Below, piece after piece: positions 51,201 through 61,390 of a stretch of 64,000 bases of DNA. The position numbers and the translations under genes were made by a program. Positions within the stretch are counted from its first letter, which is position 1, and every line of letters starts with the position of its first letter. The stretch is from NCBI GenBank assembly GCA_030770545.1, contig CM061100.1:4533501-4597500 (forward strand). Reading direction: 5' to 3'. The notes beneath the pieces are model-generated. The model saw only the letters and a program-made list of their open reading frames with translations. It was not told where the DNA came from and ran no database searches. This DNA is from Macropodus opercularis (Eukaryota; Chordata; Actinopteri; Anabantiformes; Osphronemidae).

Positions 51201-54200
51201 AGCTATGATTATATCAAATTATCGACCTCTGTCACCCCAAGTGCTCCTTTCTGCTGTTATTTTCCTGTACCTCTTTGAAAGTGAGCGCGACTGTACTGTA
51301 ATGCCTTGATTTCATGGTGTGATTGGATTTTTATCACCTCTTGTTTGAAAGCAGCACCTGGTAGCACTTAGAGGCAAGTCTAAGAGAGGCATGAATAATC
51401 CCCTCGCGGCGACGCGACTCTCACTAATAAAATATTGCAGCAGTATGTTATCATGAAGATGGCATTGGTGAAACTTAGTGCAGATGTGGGAACAAATGAT
51501 GCAACGGAGAAGATGTAGCTCTACTTTATCTCAACTAGCTGTCACCGACACACGCACGCTCCGTCTCAGGCTCAGTAAAACATAGTTCCCATAATATTTA
51601 CTGCTTTGCAATACAATTATTGAATGGGTGAAGAATAATGTGGCACACTATCAGAAAAAACAAGCTCGGGACATGGATTTTGCCAGGAATGAGGCACTGT
51701 ACAATATAATAACCAACATATTGAGTTCGGAGAAGGTGGTGGGGATTTCAGCAATAATTCAGACATCAAACAGCGTTGTCATCAGTGATTAGGAGACATG
51801 CTGCAGCAGGCCAGTCACAGCAGAGCGACCTGCAGACGGCAGTTTGTTTGTGTGTCGTCTCACAGATCTGCTCCACTAGGTTTCCCACATTAACAAACTT
51901 CATAAACAGCCAGTATCACTTATTAAAGTCACGTGTGAAACATTGCGCGCGTACTGTGACAGTGGGAGATCTAATATGTAAACGATCTTTTACAGAAAAA
52001 AATGTTGCAAGGGATTCAAGTTTGTCCTGGGCCAGTGCATTCCTGAAGGTAGGCAAACGCTCCGTCTTCTTGCGTGTTTGTGATTATTTTGGATTCTCTC
52101 CCTTCGTGTCCCACTCGGTCTTTGCCCTTTGATTTGGTTAATGTAACTTTCCCTTGTTTACAGCTCAGTGATCGTTAATGAGCTGTGGCAGGCCTGCTGC
52201 CTGACGCTTGGACTGGGATAGATTGTATATAAACTGAGAGATCCTGCAGATGGATGTGCTCTTTCCTCGTGTTTACACTGATGGAATTCCTCATTTATTA
52301 CTGTAGACTATGACGTGTGTGCTGGCGCCCCCTGTGAGCAGCAGTGCACTGACCATTTTGGTCGGGTGGTCTGCACCTGTTACCGTGGCTACCGCTACGA
52401 CCGGGAGCGCCACAGAAACCGAGAGAAGCCCTACTGTCTGGGTGAGAACGCGTTTAACACCGCATCAACATCTGCCAGTGTTTTCAGTTTTTGTTACGTG
52501 ACTGGTTGGCCTCAAAATTGAATATCAAGTAAAATTCTATATTTTTTAATATTAATTGTAATGTAATTTAAGCATAACAGGGTATGATTGATTGGTATGA
52601 AGTATTTAATTCACCTTTTACAATTGTGTAAGTGCATGTGTGTATCATTTAAAGCGACTCTGTCTCTACAACATTCAGACATTGACGAATGTGCGGACAA
52701 AAACATGACTGCGTGCTCTCAAATATGCATCAACTCCGTGGGGAGCTACAGGTGTGAGTGTGAGAAAGGCTATTACCTGGAAGAAGATGGAAAAACATGC
52801 ACCAAGGGGGAGAGAGGTGAGAAGATTGTTTTCACGCCAACATTTTTTCTTTATTCAAGGGCACATCTGACATCTGAGCTGACCACACATTGTCATTTGA
52901 TGTGTGAGTGTGTGGGGAGGAGAGAGAAAAGGGGCGACTGCAAACATACTAGACACCTGGCAGCCATTACACAGCCCAGCTCCTTGTGCATGTCTCTGAA
53001 ATACGCCGCTGCCCCTGTGACTTTGCTGTGGTTTGCTGGCTGCAAGTTCAATATTTCAGGAGATGCAGGAGGGTGGGAATCTGTATATAGACATGTCCCG
53101 TGTTGATGTACTGTTTCCTCAAGGAAGTATTGCGTTATCCAGACCCTCTGACGCAGCCACTGTGTACATGTACGGGACAGAGACAATATGTTGTGTTTTT
53201 TCTCTGAACGTTGCCTTATCTTCCAGTATAACACGTTCAAACATGAACAAATTCAAGTCAAATGAAGTTTTTCTTTTTTGCGATTTATTTCTGTAACGAG
53301 CACCTTCTTCCCTTCCCAGCAGTCCATCTCTTTGAGAAATCTGGCAACGTGATGAATGCTGGGACTTGCTCTGCCACCTGTGATGACTTCTACCAAATCA
53401 AGATGTCTGTTCTGCAGCTTAAACAAAAGGTAAACAACAAAAAAAAGCCAACGCTGCAAAAGATGGACGTCTCTTAAAATGCATCGTAGCACATTTGCCT
53501 TTAGAATTAGCTCTTGATGGACACTTTGTGGTAACGCAGCAGTATAACATTTCCCTGGTGTAATCACAGGAATCTGTCTGAACCTATGTGAGCGTGTCTG
53601 TCAACAGTGGCACTTACTGTAGCACATGATATATTGCTTCCCGCTGTGTGGTCTAGGTGCTCCCAAAGCTGCACTTTCCATGAATCCTGAGCTAAAGTCA
53701 CTGTGTAGAAATCAATTTGAAAATACTACATGCTGTTATATTACATTATATATTATAACAGGATACGAATAATTAAAGTTAGACTACGAGTTTAGGATCC
53801 CACTGACACCTGTGCCATAGGTCGTGTAACGCTCGTGGATCGGCAGGTGAATCACACTCGGCACGGTGTGTTTTGCGAGCGTGTGCTTCTGTGTCCGTGT
53901 GCATGAATTCTGATTTGTAGGCTCTTTCACGCGTGTCCCTCTGGGATCACCAGACCCGCATGACGTTACACAGAGATCAAAGTTAACTTTTCCCAAGGAT
54001 GTCATGGAGAGCAGGAACTCTCCTGGTCATGCTGCATAATGCAGTGGGCTTGACCGGCCCTCCATCTGTCTGGGTTACAGCTTGTAGCGTGGTGCAGATG
54101 GGGGATCAGCTTTCATCTTTTGCAGGGTATATAATTTTAACATAATTTGACTTGAAGTCTGCTCCACAGTGTGTAATTTCCCCGTCCTGTTTGACAGTCC

Positions 54201-57200
54201 TGACATTTATAATTGATTGTAAGTAAAATGATTTGAAGAATGACAACCAAATGACAAAACCAGGCAGTTACGTTTTGAATGGTGATGTCACTTCAAGTGA
54301 AGAAAAAGACTTTTATGCTGTTTAGGAAATACATAATGATGTTGTGTTAATCGGTGGCTTGGTTCTCATTCATTGTTCTTATAGATGTCTGTGCTGTCAA
54401 ACATTGCTGATGTCCCCGAGCAAATGACAAGCGAGAAAATCCTGACGTCGCCTCTATTTTTGCCAGGGCCTCCTGGTCTCCCTGGACCTCCAGGTAACAA
54501 AGTGCTAGGATATGCATAAGGGAGCTGTTCTGAATACTACTCAACTGGTGTTTAAATAAAGCTGGGGTTTTAGTCTACTTTAAGCTGGCAGTAAACACAA
54601 AGCATAGCTGAAGTTGATGGACGAATTAAAACGATAACGCAGTATAAATGCTGACGACTAATTTCGGTCTGTATTATTTTAGGAGATCCAGGACCAATGG
54701 GCCCTCCAGGATCAACAGGCCTCCTGGGGCTGCCGGGCCCTCCCGGACCCAGGGGTTTGATGGGACCTATCGGACCCACACCTGACCTGTACCACATCAA
54801 ACGTGGCCCACGGGGACCTGTGGTGGGTTCACACACATATATAATTACATACAGTTTGAATCAGATCTGCTATTTAAAATGTAAAGTCCCAGCATGCATC
54901 CTAATTTTTGGGTGCTAAAAAGGACGACGTATTGTGACGGTTATAACAAAACAGGAGACCGACTCCATCTAAAGCTTTCGTTGTTTTCTTTGGCTCGCTG
55001 TGGGTTTGTGCAGCGCTCAGTCTTGTCTGTGAGTGTAAACCTGCTGTGTGGAAGTGTGGGATCGGAATCAAGAATGTGCAGGATGTGGCCATTGACACTT
55101 AGTGTATTTCTACTTTTTAAGGCCCTTGTATTTATACAATCTCTTTTTTAATAAATCTAACTGTCAACACATCCAATCAGTCATGTCCCAGACTGCACAA
55201 TGCCAAAGCAAAACATTTGGAGCATTAGTTAGCACATGTGTTAGTCTGTGTGATTCTGTTTTATATTCAGCTCTTTACATTATTTGAGTTGTTCTTACAT
55301 TTATTCAGCACACATGCTGAGTCTGCGTAAGAGGGAGTTCACAAAGTCTTGATTAAATCCTCAACTCAGTTATCGTATACGTTTTGGCAGCCTGGACACA
55401 TGTTGGTGTTTCAGGGACAGAGAGAATCGCAGCTGTGGTACTGAGCTCAGTGTTGGCTCCGTCAACGTCTTTAACAATGATTATCCCAGGAATGAGATCA
55501 AAGCGCTCTCTAGCATTGTGTCACACAGAAAAGGCCCAGAGACAGAGTTAAGTTAATCTTGGATAATCTCTTTTGATGGAGCATAATGAAAAATCTGTTT
55601 TCTGTTTAAAATGATTTTACAATATATGGTTTTTGGGCGAAAACAAAATAATTAAACACATTTTTGTTTTGTTTGGGTGTAAGGCGATGAGACATGCTCA
55701 GGTTGTGTGAGTGTCAGGCGGATGCATTAGGTCGTAAATATGCAAACATGACTAACTAAACTAAACTAAAATGAGCTGCATCTTTATTTGACAGGGGCCT
55801 CCAGGAGCACCAGGGAAAGATGGCCTGAAGGTGAGGTCAAACCTTATTGTATCTGTTAATATAAAACCTATTTATGCTAAAAATGACTGTCAACAGGAGG
55901 AAAATATTCTAGGTAAGACTTTCCCTTTGAGTTGCAGCGTGTTGACCCTCGGGCAGAGGACTCAATCATGCAGGCAGCACAATCTGACTCTTGGATCACT
56001 ATTTTAAATCCCAGAGGAAAGAAACCAAAGTTTGGTGCAGAAAGCACAAACGTGCCAACCGCACAGATTTGTCTCAGCTGCCAACACCACGTCTGTCAGA
56101 AGACATTTTTCAATAGCGAAACTGTTTCCTAACTATTCAATAAATGCGAGTTTCTACAGGTTGTGAACGGTAAAACCAATGTGCCAAACAGTAGCTTGCA
56201 CAATTTCGTATCCAATCGATATTCAACATAAACAGAGGAAGAACATTACTCTTAAGTGTACTGTGATCGTGTTTGGGTTCCAGTGTGATGCGAGACCAAG
56301 CAAGGACTGCACTTTCTCATAAGATCGCTCCTTTAAATGAGGTCATCTAAAGTGATCACGATTCTCTCATCTGCTTGTGAAGTGAGAATTGACCCAGCTC
56401 ACAAAGAGCTGAGGTTAAAGCTGTTACCCTTAAGTCTGTTTAGGTGGCAACACAGTAACCACCAGCGTGACAGGTCTGTCTGTCTCTGGGCTTTTGTGGT
56501 TGTCTGGAATATTTGCTAACAGGAAGAACTAATCATTTTTCATAAGCCCAACTGGAATATCTAACTCTGCTCTTCTTTTGTGGTAAGCCTTGAGCAAACG
56601 TTAAAGGAAGCTCCAGCAGGTGGTTTAGCCGAAGATTAGGGAGTCACAACACACACCCACACGTCAGTTACAGTGATTATTGTGGGGGGTTTGGCCTGTT
56701 TTGCATAAAGCCAGACTTTCCCACATCCTCGCTCTCATTTGTAATGCTCATTTGAAAAATCAAAGAGAAGCTGAGCTCACGAAAACATCTTTAGAGTTTG
56801 CACATAATAATGACTTTAGCCTTTAAAGGTCTGCAGTGCAATTGCATTTAAATTCAAATCCACTCATGTCAAAACGAGTCACACAAGGATTTATTGAAAA
56901 GTAAGGATGATCTAGACTAGTCAGCTGTTTGTGCTAATGTTTCTCTGCTGGTGCCGACTCTCGACGAGAAGCTCCGGGATCCAGCTGGACGTCAGAGTCA
57001 ATTCCGCCTGAAAACCACCAGTTGAGGTAGTCGAGTCAGCTCATATTGTCATACTCGACAATATCGGATCTAGGAATGAGATTAGCAACCAGTGCCTTGT
57101 TATAGCTGACTTCTTACGTGGTTGTTTTATTTTAGGATTACTGCTTTTTCAATAAAATGTGACCGACGTCACGCTGACTGAGAAACATGAGGTAAAACAG

Positions 57201-58407
57201 CTGAAAAGGCTCTTGAATATCAGTTATACCCATAACATTGTTTGCTTAGATTGTAGACGTATGGAACAACTTAAGGTGCATCTGACTTATTGACACGGCA
57301 CCTCTGCATTCTTCGAGTACAGCTGGAGTGTTTGTGTGGATAGATTGGAGGGTGATGGTAATCTGTCTCACCGAGATACAAATCCAAACCATCTGCCAAA
57401 ACACTAACAGCCCCAGTGTGACCCTGAGGCTGGCTAACAACCACAGTAGTCAGGTCAATGTGTGTACGCTACCGTACGTCAACGGGCTGCCACCGCGCTA
57501 AACATTTACCCAGGGCAGTATAGTAGGATGAGCACATAAGGATGGATGCAGTGGAGACAAGTAGCGGCTCTCTGCCACTTCCCCAGTATATAAATATATA
57601 TAGTTCAACCTATGCCTTAAGAAAAGATAATAGCACAACGTGAAAACATTTTAAGACACTTCTTAAATCCTTCGTATTTACTCTCAGTTCCTCTTCCTCC
57701 TTGAAAATTTCCCTAAGCAGAGCGTTATGGATTCTCATGCTTTTTTCTCACTGTAATTCATCTAAGCTAAATATTTGTTTTGATTCCCCAGGGGGATAGA
57801 GGAGCTCCTGGGCCTGTTGGACCACCAGTAAGACTCTATCTATATTGATACCACACTATTGTAACATGTTACTGTTATGCAGAGCATTATAGTTCAGCTC
57901 AAGCCTGCGTGGAAAACAGACAATTAATGATACCGTGAAACTTAAGGTAAATAACATTTGCTACAGAGTAATCATTATCGCCTTAGATAAACACTGATGG
58001 TGCTAATGCTAACAAATCCTGGGAAAAAGCTCAGTAACAACTTACATGTCCTAGATGTTTTTTTTTGTAGTAGGACATCTAATTTGTTTACACTAATGCT
58101 GTGCATCCCTCTTGTTTTCCGCGGCCACCAGGGCCCTCCAGGCTCCTTTGATTTCCTGCTCCTGCTGATGGCAGACATCCGCAACGACATCGCTGACCTA
58201 CAGAGCAAGGTGTACGGCCGAGCGATACCCTCCCCCGGTGAGGACTTCCCTGCGGTCCCCGACAGCTGGAGGGACAACCGGGACAGCCTGGACACAGGCT
58301 CAGGTGAGGACTACAAGGAATCTCCACCTCGAACAAGAGGAGGATCCAAGAGGATCAAGAAGAGGAAACCAGTGCAAGACAGAACAGACTTTGATTGGAA
58401 TATTTAA
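36179..58407 (+). CDS. ccbe1: CCBE1, collagen and calcium-binding EGF domain protein 1 (complete)
   Basis: Eleven exons: 36179-36282, 36363-36443, 51996-52048, 52307-52441, 52679-52816, 53320-53429, 54385-54493, 54683-54822, 55795-55830, 57792-57827 and 58132-58407. They join in frame to 405 codons plus stop, against about 406 residues in human. Order: signal peptide (about 1-25), Cys-rich region (36-79), EGF-like (80-124), calcium-binding EGF (125-168, DIDEC start and C-x-N-x4-Y-x-C hydroxylation motif), linker helix, Gly-X-Y collagen repeats (about 235-317, interrupted once at PDLYHIK), and a conserved C-terminal segment FDFLLLLMADIRND with an acidic/basic tail. CCBE1 is secreted to the matrix, where it promotes ADAMTS3 cleavage of pro-VEGF-C; loss blocks lymphatic growth in zebrafish (full of fluid) and causes Hennekam syndrome in people. 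No break was seen. Confidence 0.95.
36363..36443 (+). CDS. ccbe1: ccbe1 exon 2 (Cys-rich region)
   Basis: Acceptor gttcacag/TGAAGAG, donor TACAG/gtactg, phase 2 in and out. With the split codon it encodes GEECSENNVSTTKYPCVKST and GEVTTCYR, aligned with human REICSESKIATTKYPC-KSSGELTTCYR. NVS is a potential N-glycosylation site. Confidence 0.9.
41815..41915 (+). repeat. Truncated fish retroposon-type repeat
   Basis: The phrase 'gggttgcatcaggaagggca' followed by 'tcgggtgaaatgacttgtgc' and 'cagat' strongly resembles a widespread teleost repeat tail remembered as 'gtgtcaggaagggcatccgg' followed by 'taaaaactgtgccaaatcaa'. Only this core remains. Family assignment is left open. Confidence 0.5.
48720..49140. 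promoter_or_regulatory. ccbe1: Candidate conserved non-coding element in ccbe1 intron 2
   Basis: Contains a perfect octamer ATTTGCAT (48789-48796), a TAATTAGCAAT core (about 48934-48944) and other AT motifs in a stretch without simple repeats. This is the texture of a developmental enhancer. The 96-codon frame over it has no recognisable domain. Conservation is not tested. Confidence 0.25.
51996..52048 (+). CDS. ccbe1: ccbe1 exon 3 (Cys-rich region end)
   Basis: Acceptor ttttacag/AAAAAAATG, donor GAAG/gtaggc, phase 2 in, 1 out, 53 nt. It encodes (R)KKCCKGFKFVLGQCIPE, matching human KKCCKGYKFVLGQCIPE with one conservative change. This exon is too short to be found as an ORF. Confidence 0.92.
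52307..52441 (+). CDS. ccbe1: ccbe1 exon 4 (first EGF-like domain)
   Basis: Acceptor ttactgtag/ACTATG, donor CTGG/gtgaga, phase 1 in and out, 135 nt. Starts DYDVCAGAPCEQQCTDHFGR and ends RNREKPYCL. Six cysteines in EGF spacing. Confidence 0.95.
52679..52816 (+). CDS. ccbe1: ccbe1 exon 5 (calcium-binding EGF domain)
   Basis: Acceptor acattcag/ACATTG, donor AGAG/gtgaga, phase 1 in and out, 138 nt. Starts DIDECADKNMTACSQICINS and holds six cysteines, the DIDE calcium motif, the Asn/Asp hydroxylation consensus CINSVGSYRC, and an N-glycosylation site NMT. Confidence 0.95.
52817..53319 (+). other. ccbe1: ccbe1 intron 5 (503 bp)
   Basis: GT-AG intron between the calcium-binding EGF exon and exon 6, ending in the tandem acceptor described as a finding. 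Nothing else is seen in it. Confidence 0.85.
53320..53429 (+). CDS. ccbe1: ccbe1 exon 6 (linker helix)
   Basis: Acceptor ttcccag/CAGTCC or, three bases later, cagcag/TCC; donor AAG/gtaaac; phase 1 in, 0 out. Encodes (A)VHLFEKSGNVMNAGTC, then SATCDDFYQIKMSVLQLKQK, aligned with human [20 protein letters not shown] and the following heptad-like LQLKQK. Both acceptors keep frame and differ by one alanine. Confidence 0.93.
53430..54384 (+). other. ccbe1: ccbe1 intron 6 (955 bp)
   Basis: GT (gtaaac) to AG (cttatag). No gene or notable repeat seen. Confidence 0.85.
54385..54493 (+). CDS. ccbe1: ccbe1 exon 7 (linker and start of collagen repeat)
   Basis: Acceptor cttatag/ATGTCT, donor CCAG/gtaaca, phase 0 in, 1 out, 109 nt. 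Encodes MSVLSNIADVPEQMTSEKIL, then TSPLFLPGPPGLPGPPG, where Gly-X-Y triplets begin. The N-terminal part is the least conserved of the protein. Confidence 0.92.
54683..54822 (+). CDS. ccbe1: ccbe1 exon 8 (collagen repeats)
   Basis: Acceptor attttag/GAGATC, donor CCTGTG/gtgggt, phase 1 in, 0 out, 140 nt. It carries most of the Gly-X-Y repeat (DPGPMGPPGSTGLLG and on), then the non-triplet interruption PDLYHIK and resumed RGPRGPV. The interruption matches human PDLSHIKQG in place. Confidence 0.95.
54823..55794 (+). other. ccbe1: ccbe1 intron 8 (972 bp)
   Basis: GT (gtgggt) to AG (ttgacag). No feature recognised. Confidence 0.85.
55795..55830 (+). CDS. ccbe1: ccbe1 exon 9 (collagen, 36 nt)
   Basis: Twelve codons GPPGAPGKDGLK, i.e. 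four Gly-X-Y triplets, phase 0 on both sides. Acceptor atttgacag, donor AAG/gtgagg. Matches human GPPGAPGRDGSK. Confidence 0.93.
55831..57791 (+). other. ccbe1: ccbe1 intron 9 (1.96 kb)
   Basis: GT (gtgagg) to AG (tcccca-g). No gene or recognised repeat; small ORFs only. Confidence 0.85.
57792..57827 (+). CDS. ccbe1: ccbe1 exon 10 (collagen, 36 nt)
   Basis: Twelve codons GDRGAPGPVGPP, again four Gly-X-Y triplets, phase 0 on both sides. Donor CCA/gtaaga. Matches human GERGAPGPRGSP. Like exon 9 it is 36 nt and begins with a glycine codon, which is typical of collagen exons. Confidence 0.92.
57828..58131 (+). other. ccbe1: ccbe1 intron 10 (304 bp)
   Basis: GT (gtaaga) to AG (gccaccag), with a T run at about 58058. 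Nothing else seen. Confidence 0.85.
58132..58407 (+). CDS. ccbe1: ccbe1 exon 11 (C-terminal region and stop)
   Basis: Acceptor ggccaccag/GGCCCT, phase 0, 92 codons with TAA at 58405-58407. After GPPG comes SFDFLLLLMADIRNDIADLQ, nearly the human sequence, then a divergent tail rich in Asp/Glu and ending in a basic patch SKRIKKRKPVQD and FDWNI. The human tail instead ends with a short Arg/Pro segment, so the last 40 residues are lineage-specific. Confidence 0.94.
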   Translation, partial: GPPGSFDFLLLLMADIRNDIADLQSKVYGRAIPSPGEDFPAVPDSWRDNRDSLDTGSGEDYKESPPRTRGGSKRIKKRKPVQDRTDFDWNI

Positions 58408-60540
58408 GGAGTGGGTGGTTCAGGTGTACATATTGTTGCTTTTTTATTTAACTTTTTTATTAGTATGTACTGTCCCTTGATCACAGATGTTTATTTTTGT
58501 ATGATATATGAGATTGTGTGTGACTATTTTTTAACAAAATGAGTAGACTGTGCAAATGCATGTCTTTGTTTATGTTCTATATTTTCAGGAGCATATGGTC
58601 CCTTCACAGCACATTAAACAAGTCTCTCATGAAAGCACTTTTCCCTTATTACCTTATTTATATTCGGTTTCACACAACTGTATGTATGAATGTTTTGAAT
58701 CACCAGATATTTTAGTCCTTATCTGTAGGACATCATAATGTTGCCATTAAGCTACATGGAGCTTAAAAGCCAAATTGGAGCGTAACAAGTCCATATTATG
58801 CACTTTACGCGAACCCAAACATATTCATTTTGCAGATATGAAATGGGCCGACAATATGTAAGGAACAGAATTATTGCCTGGAAATAGTCATTCTGGGATT
58901 TTATAATTGTGCAGAGTGCTTCCCACCGAGAGAGATGTTGCTTGCCTGAACTAAGACAAATGTGAAACGTGTGCATTTCTTTTAAAATCTGGAGAAGAAA
59001 ACGTTGACGCACAGTCTGCAGGAGACGCCTGCAGGGGTGAAACTGTGGTGGACTGAATTTGGACTGTGATGCTGTTGATCGTGTTCTCCACTAGAGGGAG
59101 ACTTTCTCAAAGCCAAAGGTGCAAAGAAACGGGTATAAAGCTCACAACCATTCCCCATAACGTGCTTTTTGATCACAGACTCCATGGATCTTATGTTAAT
59201 CACACTTCAGTGCAGGGTATTTCCAACAATTCAAACTTCTTCTGTGAGTCAGTATCACCTCTACAACACTATTCTCAGCTGGAAGCTATAATCTGACAAA
59301 TGCCTACAACTACATTGTAGCGTGCTATAGAAAAAGGTTTTATTAAAGGTACGTGTGTCTGCTGCAGTAACTCACTGTGCTGGGCTCACTTTAAGCTAAA
59401 ATACAGAGGCCTGTGAAGTCATAGCTGGAAGAGTCCAAACAGCTGTTAAAAGGTTTTGATGTTGGGCTTCCAGCTGGGTTTTGGACATGTTATAATGCCA
59501 TTTTTTCACCAACTGCATAGATGTACCTCACTATTTATTTTGAAAAAGATAGTTGCAGATATTTTTAGGGGCATGTCCAGAACAAGGTGATGTTATTTTT
59601 GTTTGCATGAACAACAAGGCCACAGAATTTAATTTGTTGCCCCGGCAATGAACGCTCCGTCGCCTCAAACTGCAATGAGCTTCTGATGTTGCACCAACTT
59701 AGTTTAAATACAGACTTGTAATAGATTTTTAAAAATCTATTAAAATATCCCTCACATAATAATAACTTAAACCATTTACCATAAATATGTAGATGTGTAC
59801 ATTCCTCTGGAGCATTTTAGCAAAAAGACAGTAAGTGGTCTGAATTTAGAAAACATGCCACCAGAATTACTTCTGTGCTTTCTGACTGATTCCACACTTC
59901 ATGCATAACATGGAAACAAACTATACCCACTATTCCTGCTGCACAGGTTTGGATTCCTACCGTTTACCTTGTACGTCAAGAAAGTTATGAAACATTTAAT
60001 CAATGTTTCAATCAAGCAAGTCGTAACCAAAAACACAACTGGGTCCTAAAATCACCCAGTGTCCCTAAATGTCCACTAGGTGGCAGTAATACGTGTAATC
60101 ACACAACTGGGAGCGAAGCACAACTTGCTGTGTTCAATGAACTCATTAAACTTTGCAGTGTAGTTTCTAGAAAATCACATGAATATGATCAAATCGCAGT
60201 CATAAAGCTTAGCTAGTCTGCTTTGGTGTTAGTTCGTGCATATTTGGAATTACATGAAATAATCTAATTATATTTACAGTCTTTGCTGTCAACTAAAATA
60301 AACTGACCATAGCATCATAATAATTATTGTTGTTATTATTAACATCCAGAACAAAAAGGCATTTGTTCATTTTTGTCAACACATGCCATGGTCTCCTTCA
60401 AAGCAGTCAGATGCCACTTTCATTAGACACTACATCACTGTTTACATGTTGTGTGTTTGTTTCATAATGAGCCCATTTTTAGAGAACAGCCCATGTCGTG
60501 ATTTGTATTTGATCAAAGACGGCCGAAATTAAAGTCCTGT
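58408..60540 (+). other. ccbe1: ccbe1 3' UTR and flanking DNA
   Basis: T/A-rich DNA after the stop. Variant poly(A) signals ATTAAA occur near 58613-58618 and 59342-59347; the second is followed by a GT-rich gtacgtgtgtctgctgc, so the transcript may end near 59.36 kb. I found no canonical AATAAA close to the stop. ORFs here are chance. Confidence 0.4.
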
Positions 60541-61390
60541 GCACATCGTTTAAACGAGGTCGTCGCATCCAGAAAAAGGAAAAACTTGGCAATGCATTTC
60601 TTCAAACTCCCTCCTGGAAGTAATTAATCACCATCATGCAAGGGCCAGCCTTAAAAGATTTCAAATATTTGCTGAAGTACCCCCTTGTTCCTAATTATAT
60701 CTCCCTGCTTGTCCCCCTCATTATTTAGAACTAGCCACAAAAAGATGCAACGCTGAATGGAAACTGTCACACACCCAGCCCCCTCGCAAAGAAAATGTTT
60801 AATAGCAAATGAATGACTGAGTTACTGTGCTGCACTGAAGGCCTTAATGAGGTAATTTTATTAGTACGACTGCCCAGAACGGCTATAAACAGATGGAAGA
60901 GACAGAGAGAGGCAGCATAGAGAAAATTAGTGTTACCCAATTCATTAATTAATGCACTAGTGTGGACAGTAAATTAACTGCCCCAGAAATCTCCATTCAG
61001 TGAAGATTATGATGAAAAAATACATTGTTGCCATCCAACATAATTACAAGACAGTGCAAATTCAGTTCTAATGAGGTGAAAGGCACCCCCTTAACACACA
61101 TCCCCTATTTCCCCCTCTAAAGGGCTTGCTCTTGCTGAGGCCTGCGTTTAAGGAAGTATTGAAAGTGAAGGAGACAATAATGAGAGATTGGCTTGGCTTT
61201 AAGTGCTTTATATGCTGCAAACAGGTAGAGGGGACTGAAAGGCTCTCTTTCTGGGACTCCTGGGGGGCCTGTCTTCCCAGCACAACAACACTTGGCCCTG
61301 AGAAAGGGGTCCGCTGAGGAGCCTGGAGAATGAATGGGCCTGTGCCGCAGTGGGTCAAACTGAATGGCCACAACTTCTTCAATGATTACA
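60541..61390. promoter_or_regulatory. Candidate conserved non-coding block downstream of ccbe1
   Basis: About 850 bases with even composition, few simple repeats and many homeodomain-type cores: taattaatca (about 60622), a perfect 12-base palindrome cattaattaatg (60943-60954), taattttatt, and ATGAATGACTGA-like motifs. ORFs overlying it on both strands (84-104 codons) show no domain. The texture is that of a long developmental enhancer, but sequence conservation has not been measured. Confidence 0.3.

Larger units (their letters stand above)
36444..51995 (+). other. ccbe1: ccbe1 intron 2 (15.55 kb)
   Basis: GT (gtactg) to AG (ttttacag) intron. No gene found. It holds a 12-base C run (39249-39260), A/T runs, a repeat relic at about 41815-41915, a short tandem agacgggctg repeat at 44461-44480, and stretches with the look of conserved non-coding elements (about 42.12-42.56, 48.27-48.60 and 48.77-49.14 kb). 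Frames up to 145 codons (for example 41215-41652) show no domain. Confidence 0.8.

Noticed and set aside
61068..61382. Overlapping ORFs of 84-104 codons on the minus strand in the candidate conserved block
   Set aside because: Two frames over the same DNA with no domain; motif content fits regulatory DNA better.
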